64,000 nt of DNA, taken from positions 228,487 to 292,486 of the forward strand of contig JAZKJV010002951.1 in the NCBI GenBank assembly GCA_037367405.1. The letters run 5' to 3'. Positions 57,044-64,000 of the stretch are shown here, piece by piece. The stretch is from Ottelia alismoides. Its lineage: Eukaryota > Streptophyta > Magnoliopsida > Alismatales > Hydrocharitaceae. The number at the start of each line of letters is the position of its first letter. The first letter of the stretch is position 1. A model generated the notes under the pieces. That model saw nothing but the letters and a program-made list of their open reading frames with translations. It had not been told where the DNA came from and made no database searches. The position numbers and the translations under genes are program-made.

Positions 57044-58841
57044 TAAATTTTTTTATATGTCCATCCATCCAAATATCATGGGTCCATTAATATTCATCAT
57101 TCGTTGTAAAGTATGTGTAGCTTTTCTAAATCCCTGCTCTCATTGTAACAATTATGTGTTGATCTGTAAAATAAAAAGTCAATCAGTAATTTATCATTTA
57201 TTCTTTAAAAAGGATAACGTGAAAAATGGGAAATGTAAAATGAATATTGGTAATGTAAACATACATGGTACATGTTTGAACTGGTGGTGCAGAAGTCGTT
57301 TAAATGTAAAATATACCATGACATTGCAAAATGAAACAAAGAAATGTAAAACGATCATATGTATTGTAATTATCTATATCGTATTGTTAAAATATTGTAA
57401 TCACAATCACAGAACGGAAAAGCTTCATGGGTATATATCATTGATGCAATAAAAAAGAACGCAACTTAAAACCGGATGTGTGTATACATATTGTGCAATC
57501 TATATAGAAGAGAAACAAGATCTCTAATCGAGGATGATCGAATATTTGATCGAGATGGAATAAAAAACAAAAGAAAAACTAAAATAAAAAATATAAGAAA
57601 TGAAAAATAACATGGAACTCGATCAATGGATGAATAAAAAATTACTAAGAACATGAATAAATTACTAAGAACAGGAAAGTATCTCCTACTACTCAATGCA
57701 CCACCATCGTCATCGCCAAGCATCACTGTCGTCTTTGTCACACACCATCGTCTCCAAACGCAACCACCGCCTCTACATTGAGGCTTGATGAAGAAGAGAG
57801 AGGGGGAGAAGACCCTCATCGAGTTGTTCTTTTGGAAATTCGAGTAATTGAGAGCTAAGATCGTGATGGATATGCTATATTTAGAAATTAAATTCGAGTA
57901 ATTAATAAGCAACATGTAATGACGCAATCAAATGGAATATTCATTTTTTTTCTAAATATGATGATTTGGAGGTTGTTTCGACGATGGTTTTGTATTTAAT
58001 TTAGTTGTTTTATTAACCACCGTTGATCCAATTCGGAGGGCTCATAAAAGGTATCGCGTTATAGTCATGGAAAGGTAGCACATTAATTCAAATTTTCCAT
58101 ATTTAGAAATATACAATACATTATATTAAAGTTAAGTTCTCCCAACTTCAGCCCCTTGCAATGACACATGGATGGGTCCTTTGGCCTCCCCATCTCCGTT
58201 CTCAAGTCCTCGTGGATGCCTCCTGATACTTTCCTTCCTCCACTATCCTCTCCCATATTTATCCCGACTTTGTCCCCATGCCCTCCCTCAGTTATTCCAT
58301 GTGTCATGTGTTCTTAGAAGAATGACAATAAGAACTAGGAATAAAAAGAAGAAGGGAGAATACTTAGAAATTCTAAAGGAACACGAAAGCGTTCGTCTGA
58401 ACGACACGTCCACATTGGTCTTGGCCTCCAATGGTGGGGCAACACCATCAGAGGCTTGAGCAGTGCGACAGAGCACACGCAGAGTGGAGGGACCACTGGA
58501 CCTCGCCCAGCTCTTCTCGGCTCTGTCTCTTAGCTGACGACGAGGACTCTATCTATCACAACTACGTCACTCACTCACTCTCTCTCTCTCTCTCAAGAAC
58601 TCAAGGTGGAAGCTTATGTCACTAATGGCAGATGTATAAATGGGTTGAACCTAAGGGGTATATGTAGGAATGGAGAGGGGGTACGTGACTAGAAAGTGAC
58701 TGGAAACTAGGGTGTTACTTTTGAACGACCAGTGGCTTGAGGTTGTTGGGTAGGTCTGTTCTGTGGAAGTTTGGGTTTGTTGCAGGTAGAAGAGAAGGAT
58801 AGAAAGTAGAAGAGGGCAAGAAAAAGAAGGGGTATGATGGG
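57044..58841. other. Mostly AT-rich DNA without recognised genes
   Basis: 57044-57460 is rich in TGTAAA words, as is the other side of the Mutator-like insert. A 21-bp tandem pair (AAATTACTAAGAACA) lies at about 57639-57676. 58170-58600 is GC-richer with a (TC)n run at about 58572-58595. Short frames there have no recognisable domain. Nothing else is visible. Confidence 0.4.
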
Positions 58842-59240
58842 TTTGATACTTTATGTGTTTGGATAGTGGGTTTAGGTGAATTAAACTGGTTGCAGGTAAC
58901 CCATTTTTGGGTTTTGGTGTTTGGATAGAGGGTTAAACTGGAGGTGGGCTAGAAGTGGGTTTGGGGTGATATGATTGTATTGGAGTTTGAAAAAGTGAGT
59001 AGTTATTGTGATGTGATTGTATTGGAGTTTGAAAAAGTGAGTAGAAGTGGAGTAGTTTTATATTTTTTATATGATATGATGGTATAATATATTATTTTTT
59101 GATAGGATTGATGATGTAAAATTTATTTATTTAATTTTTTTAAAAAAAGAATAAAGTGGGGCCCACGTGGAGGGAGAAAATATGGGGTAGGGGAGTTAAA
59201 CCACCCTGAGGGTGGTTTAACCCGATACACGAATGACAGT
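58842..59240. mobile_element. Possible MITE with tandem repeat and palindrome
   Basis: GTGTTTGGATAGAGGGTTAAAC (about 58918) and, inverted at the right, GTGTATCGGGTTAAACCACC (ending about 59234) look like decayed terminal inverted repeats. Inside are a 42-bp tandem duplication (from 58968 and 59010, GATTGTATTGGAGTTTG) and a perfect palindrome at 59195-59221 with 13-base arms. Target-site duplications are not clear. Confidence 0.4.
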
Positions 59241-61240
59241 TTATGGCTGCCATTAGAATTCCCATGGTTAAAAGACCATTAGATGACAAAAGCGATTGGC
59301 CAAGCCTGGAATATACATTAGAGATTAATTTATGAATAAAAAATAAAGTAAAAATAATACAAATAAAAAATACAAACATCTAATTAATTAATTGTATTGT
59401 TAAATTATTAAAAATATATTATTTTAAGTGAAATTAAAAAAATACTACAATTTAAAGGTATAATATACATATATAAATAGTATAAAATTCTAACTTATTG
59501 ATTTTTACATATGAGTTAAAATATTTTGTAATATATTACATTATTATATTTTATATATGTTTTAAAAATATTTTTATTTTATTTTTAAGAAGAAACTCGC
59601 AATGTTAAGTATATAGGAGAATATTTATTTTATGTCAAATATACATATAGATATGGGCTTCCTATTTATTTAAATTATTTTTTGTAAAAAATTAATATTG
59701 ACTGTGCCATCTCACATTATGGCCTCAATTACACAGATACGTCAAAGTTTAAAACTTAAGGATTAAATGATCATACAACAAATATAATTTATTTCAAATT
59801 ATATAGCGCCAAACGTATTAATATACTTTTTACTTCTACAATTGTTGTACACGAAGTTTCAAATTCTTTTACATAGTAAAAATATGGAAGGATGATCAAC
59901 ACATTTTTTACACCATGTATCAGTCACTATAGAAAATATGCAATGCTAAATTTTATATTTCACCTATAATGAATGGTAAACATAACTATAGAACTAACAC
60001 CATAAGAAAATGAGTTTATAACAATACAATGTTATGTTAAATATATAGCAACAATTAGTATTCTTTGCTAAATTATTGCCTATACTTAAAAGTCAAATAA
60101 AATAAATATGTATTGATGAATTACTAGAAGTGATTCATAATGCAATAGTGATATGTTGCCTTTTCCGTAAAATTTATACAATGTTCAAGGGGTATGCATA
60201 TTTTATTTTAATCCTGCAATACGCTATTACATTTTTATTTAAGAACATGATCTAATTTAAGAAAAATTTCGTAGGAATAATGACCATTTGTTTAACAGTT
60301 GCTTAGAGATTTCACTTTAATCTTGAAATGCTTGAAATTGAAAGCCTTCGACAATGGTAGTTTGTTCCTCTTAAGAAATAGCAATAGTTATCTTTGAAAA
60401 ATGTCATGCTCAATTTCATTATTTTTGATTATTTTTTTATTTAAGATTGCACCAGAGATTGTAGCAGTAAATTCAGAAAGTTCAAGTAATTCAGACTTTT
60501 AATTGGTTAATGTCTAGGGTTAGCATATATCTTTTTATTTTAATCATTTTTTCTGTGTTTTTGTTAAGATTTCTTTTGAGCTAATTTTCCCAGATAAATG
60601 CTGTTATAATAAGAACAACATTGCAGTAACGAAAAAAGGTGCCACAAAGTTACTCTTTTACAATATCCATAAACAAAATTGGAAGGTTCTTTTTATAATA
60701 TATGTGATTAGTAAAAACAATTGTCATAAGATAACAATGCTATTTTTTATTTTTTTGACATATAACTTTTTATGTTTTGTAATTTTTATGACATCTTTTT
60801 TTTTGTAGTGGCTATTCCTTATCAAACTTACTATTTATCTGTGAAATTCATAACTACTTCAATATTTACCTTGCATTTTTTATCACAGTCTTAATATTCA
60901 TGGATAGTGGTCGTACATACTTACAAGAAAAGATCTACAATTTGTTTGAGTTATTTATTATGATTGCTCTATTGTTTCTCCCTTTTATATTTCCCATAAA
61001 GTTGTTTTATTTAGTGTTAATGTATTCCTATTATTGTTGTTGATTTATTTTATAAATATTACATTTTCATTAAAATATTGAGGTATAATGTTTTTTTAAC
61101 TTTGAAGGTCGTAATTAACCTATAATAAAAAATCATTTCGTATTTTATTCTCACATGCAATTTGAAGCTAAGCGTTATATATGTATTAGAAAATATGTTT
61201 AATATGCTTTTATACCCACCGCAAAGCACATGTATGTTCA
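59241..61240. other. 2 kb of AT-rich DNA, no gene seen
   Basis: Strongly AT-rich with no long frame on either strand, no LTR ends and no clear inverted repeats. The right edge is a Helitron-like 3' end. Confidence 0.4.
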
Positions 61241-61244
61241 CTAG
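61211..61244 (+). mobile_element. Possible Helitron 3' end
   Basis: ACCCACCGCAAAGCACATG, then TATGTTCACTAG followed by T. Plant Helitrons typically end with a short hairpin of the form CCCG...GCAAAGC...CGGG and then CTAG before a T. The loop and CTAG are here but the stem is no longer perfect. The 5' end was not found. Confidence 0.3.
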
Positions 61245-61812
61245 TATTGTTCTAAAGTATAATTGAATGGGGGTGAATAATATCTATTGTATTTAGTTTT
61301 GTTAGCAGATATGGGGTTGAATTTGTAATGTATTTATATTTATATTTCTTATATCATAGATTAATTATATAATATTAGATTTTTATATTATCTTATACAT
61401 TGATATTGTGTGGGAATATTATATATATATGCAACATCTTTAATTCGGTGTGTATTTAGGTTTTATTAATATTGTGATGTCAATATTTATCGTAATTTCA
61501 TGTTACAAACTGAAACAGATTGGTTGTTGAACTTCATATCCTATTTACTCACTAATTGGTTCATTGCAAATAATTCAACATATAAAGGACGAACTTGTTA
61601 TCACATTTTAATTTATCTTTTTACAGAGTGAGATACAAGCTAGTTTGTGTCTATTTAAAGATGCATGTACAATTGAGTTGATTTTTAAAATATACTAATA
61701 GATTTTATTTTAAAATGTAATTATGCAAAAAAGAGGTGAAAATGTGATGAAATCAGCTCGAAATTTTGCTTAATTTAGGCATAGTGATATAACAAAATGG
61801 TGATTATTCAAC

Positions 61813-62771
61813 TTCCAACCCATCTGTTCTTGTAATGTGACTTACAATATTTTTACTAAGCTTTTTGGCAAACATGCTTTCCACAATTCTTTCCCATTTG
61901 ATCTCCAACCAATTAAGTGGCCTTTATGAAAGGGTAATCTATGCCTATGTGAAATGGTAATCTATGGGGGATTGCCTAAGGCTTGTACAAGGAGCTCACC
62001 TTCACATTCGATTGAAGGAAATGGGTAAATCTATCTTGCAATCAAGATTGACTCAAGGAAAGCCATTGATTCAATTCAACACGAGTTCATCTTGAAAGCC
62101 CCAGAAGTTATAGGTTTAGGAAACACATGGATCAGTTGGATCCGAAGCATTGAAATGACCTCCTATGTCCTGGTCAACGACTGCCGTCAATGGACTATTT
62201 CATCGTGCCCTTTCTCTATGTGTCAGAGATGGAATCCCTCTCCTGCCTAGTTGACCTTGTCGTGGTCAGAGGCAACTTGAAGCCATTGGGCAAGGGACAT
62301 GCAGAGGCCCTTATACATTTGATTACAAAACCAACCTGTCTTTTCTTATGAAAACACTCATTCAAAAGCATCACTATCATGAGAGACATCATGGTCACTT
62401 TTCATTCCTCTAGTTTGAAAATGAATACTTTAAAAAGATATGCCCAAACATGCGCTCGCGAATTATGTAGCAAACCTTGCAACTGGCTTATTGGAGGAGA
62501 TACTACCTACTTGGGTCTCCCTCTTGATACCTTCTTATGGGAGGTGCAATGCAACCCTTCTCCTTGAAGACTGTGTCAGGACATTATTTTATGGTTAGAA
62601 AACAAAGGGCCTACACTTGGCTGACTGCATTCAACTACTCAAATCTCTGGTGACCATGGTGGTCTTGTATTGGCCTACAGGAACTCTCAACCCTAACTCT
62701 ATGGTCACCACATCAGCATGATGTGTGTTAATTTCCTATTGGAATTTCAACTTGGGATTCAATATGCCTAT
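61813..62771 (+). pseudogene. L1-type LINE ORF2, right half: RT core and C-terminal part
   Basis: The RT fingers continue as FQPICSCNVTYNIFTKLFGKHA (61813-61878), the text that should follow the left half. Then come LRLVQGAHLHIRLKEMG, the IKIDSRK-like palm start (about 62035-62065), HEFILKAPEVIGLGNTWISWI (62081-62145) and MTSYVLVN (62156-62180). The YADD box is not readable. C-terminal YLGLPLDTFLWE (about 62508-62545) matches the conserved L1 YLGLPL motif. All frames are broken by stops and shifts. The right boundary abuts the LTR at 62772; no poly-A tail is seen. Confidence 0.8.
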
Positions 62772-64000
62772 TGAAGAATAGCCATTCATCTACCTTTATT
62801 ATTCCATTTAGCTTTAAATCTCTAGTAATACACACACACATATACAACTAACTTGCACAAATTAACATCTAATATTAATATGTAATTAATGTGTAAATAC
62901 ATGTATTTTAAACCCAAAATTTAAGAATAAAGAAAAGAAAAAAAAATAAAGGAGGTATCAAAGATACTGACTGACCCTAAACTCCAGATCAAGTCAAATA
63001 TTGGCTAGGTTGATCAGGAATAAAGTAGGGGGGATAAAGGCCAAAATACTATATAAAAATATCAAGAGACCCTAATTCTTTATATTGTAAATAGGCTAAA
63101 CTTACACTATTTTATTTATCATTATATACACTTAAAACAATAAAAATTTCAAATGAAAACTTGGTATATATATATTAATGTATATAAAATTTTAAAAATA
63201 TTTGTCAAAAAAACATACACAACCGCACTTGGTATATACAGATGAAAAAGCCGCAAATAGAACTTCATCGATAATATCTACTCCATATAAACTCAAATTG
63301 AACCAAACATACATTCATTGTATTTCAAATTAAATTATCTATCAAATGAAAGTTGATTTCATTGCAAATGAAGCTAAGATACAAAAGCCGACTTTGGGGG
63401 GTACTATTATACTAGGGCATTTGTGCATATAACTAAATAATTTATTCTTTATTTTTTTACTCTCCTTATATTTTTAATATATATATATATATTATATAAC
63501 ATACTAAAAATATAAAATACAATTAAAAATTAAATGAAATACCTAAAATAAATAATAAAATTAAAAACATAGTTATATTATACCTATAATTTATATACAT
63601 GTAATTATTTAAATACATAAACGCAATAATAAAAATGCAATAAAAATATGTAAATACCTATTAAATAATTTTATAAATGTATACAATATGTATATATATA
63701 AATATATATATATAACACAAATTAAAAATATAACATATAAAATACAGGTATATATACCGATATATGCACACGTAAATATGGGATATTTACACCCATAACC
63801 TTGAGTAATTTCATAATTACATTCATAACCCTATGTAATCGTGAATTACACCAAAGACCTTGAATACTGCTCTGTTTTACACCCATAACCCTCAATTAGT
63901 TTAGTTCATTAACTCAACCAGAAAACTGAGTTAATATAACCAAGCCACGATCTAATGGCTGGGATTAACCAAAAAATCAAAAAAGGAAAATATTGGTCAA
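62772..64000 (+). repeat. Start of another Athila-like LTR, cut by the window end
   Basis: It starts TGAAGAATAGCCATTCATC, then CCTTTATTATTCCATTTAGC, a diverged form of TGATGAATCC...CCTTTATTCTTTTATTTTAGCC. Further matches in the same order as the intact LTR include ACTGACTGACCC, GATCAGGAATAAAGTAGGGG (about 62960-63030), CTCAAATTGAACCAAAC (about 63291-63310) and AAATTAAATTATCTATCAAATG (63327-63349). It is interrupted at 63780 by a Mutator-like element and runs off the window. Confidence 0.8.
63780..64000. mobile_element. Second copy of the Mutator-like element, left end only
   Basis: GGGATATTTACACCCATAACC starts at 63780, and the similarity to the element at 55935 runs through at least 200 bases (TGAATTACACC, TGAGTTAAT, TGGGATTAA at matching spacing). 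The rest lies outside the window. The 9 bases before it are CGTAAATAT. Confidence 0.85.

Larger units (their letters stand above)
33995..61810. mobile_element. 27.8-kb inserted block splitting the LINE
   Basis: The LINE text stops at 33991 and resumes at 61813 with no residues lost. The block begins TGAAATCACGATTTT and ends GGTGATTATTCA, so it has TG...CA ends. The five bases before it (ACATT, 33990-33994) and after it (ACTTC, 61811-61815) agree at three positions. Leaving out the block and the left copy keeps the LINE in frame (Ser-Asp-Phe-Gln-Pro). Without the nested Tekay-like, Galadriel-like and Mutator-like elements, about 7 kb remains, mostly AT-rich, with no second LTR or transposase that I can see. 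It could be a solo LTR enlarged by further insertions, or several insertions side by side. Confidence 0.5.

Overview
This window looks like plant nuclear DNA, almost certainly a flowering plant, from gene-poor and probably pericentromeric heterochromatin. I found no intact host gene, rRNA, tRNA or CRISPR array. Nearly all recognisable content is transposable elements, many inserted inside one another: Ty1/copia, Ty3/gypsy (Athila-like, Tekay/Del-like chromovirus, Galadriel-like chromovirus), an L1-type LINE, a hAT-type MITE, a Mutator-like element, and several solo LTRs. GC-rich sequence blocks and the element families would fit a monocot, but I cannot name a species.

Layout. 1-3589: 3' end of a copia element (decayed RT/RNase H, PPT, long 3' LTR). 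3590-4753: decayed LTR-like DNA. 4754-27545: a 22.8-kb Athila-like element with 3.66-kb LTRs, a tRNA-Asp primer site, and broken gag, protease, RT/RNase H and integrase. It is interrupted by a minus-strand solo LTR (14173-17607) and a hAT MITE (19949-20423). 27546-32025: remnants of further Athila-like LTRs and a primer site, plus a short minus-strand copia LTR. 32026-33991 and 61813-62771: two halves of one LINE, split by a 27.8-kb block.

Inside that block lie a Tekay-like element (34972-48670, itself carrying an Athila-like solo LTR at 43813-47476), a Galadriel-like element (48703-54641) inserted only 27 bp beyond the Tekay target-site duplication, a Mutator-like element carrying a GC-rich cargo (55935-57043), MITE-like sequence and AT-rich DNA. 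62772-64000: start of another Athila-like LTR carrying a second copy of the Mutator-like terminus.

The elements do not work together as a pathway. Each autonomous-type element once encoded Gag (particle), protease, reverse transcriptase/RNase H and integrase. All are now broken by stops and frameshifts, many being C-to-T or G-to-A changes expected from decay of methylated cytosine. The most informative content is the insertion history: six insertions show target-site duplications, three exact or near-exact and the others differing mainly by transitions. In two cases (LINE, integrase) a broken reading frame becomes continuous when the insert and one duplication copy are set aside. Positions and element ends were read by eye; no alignment or database search was run.
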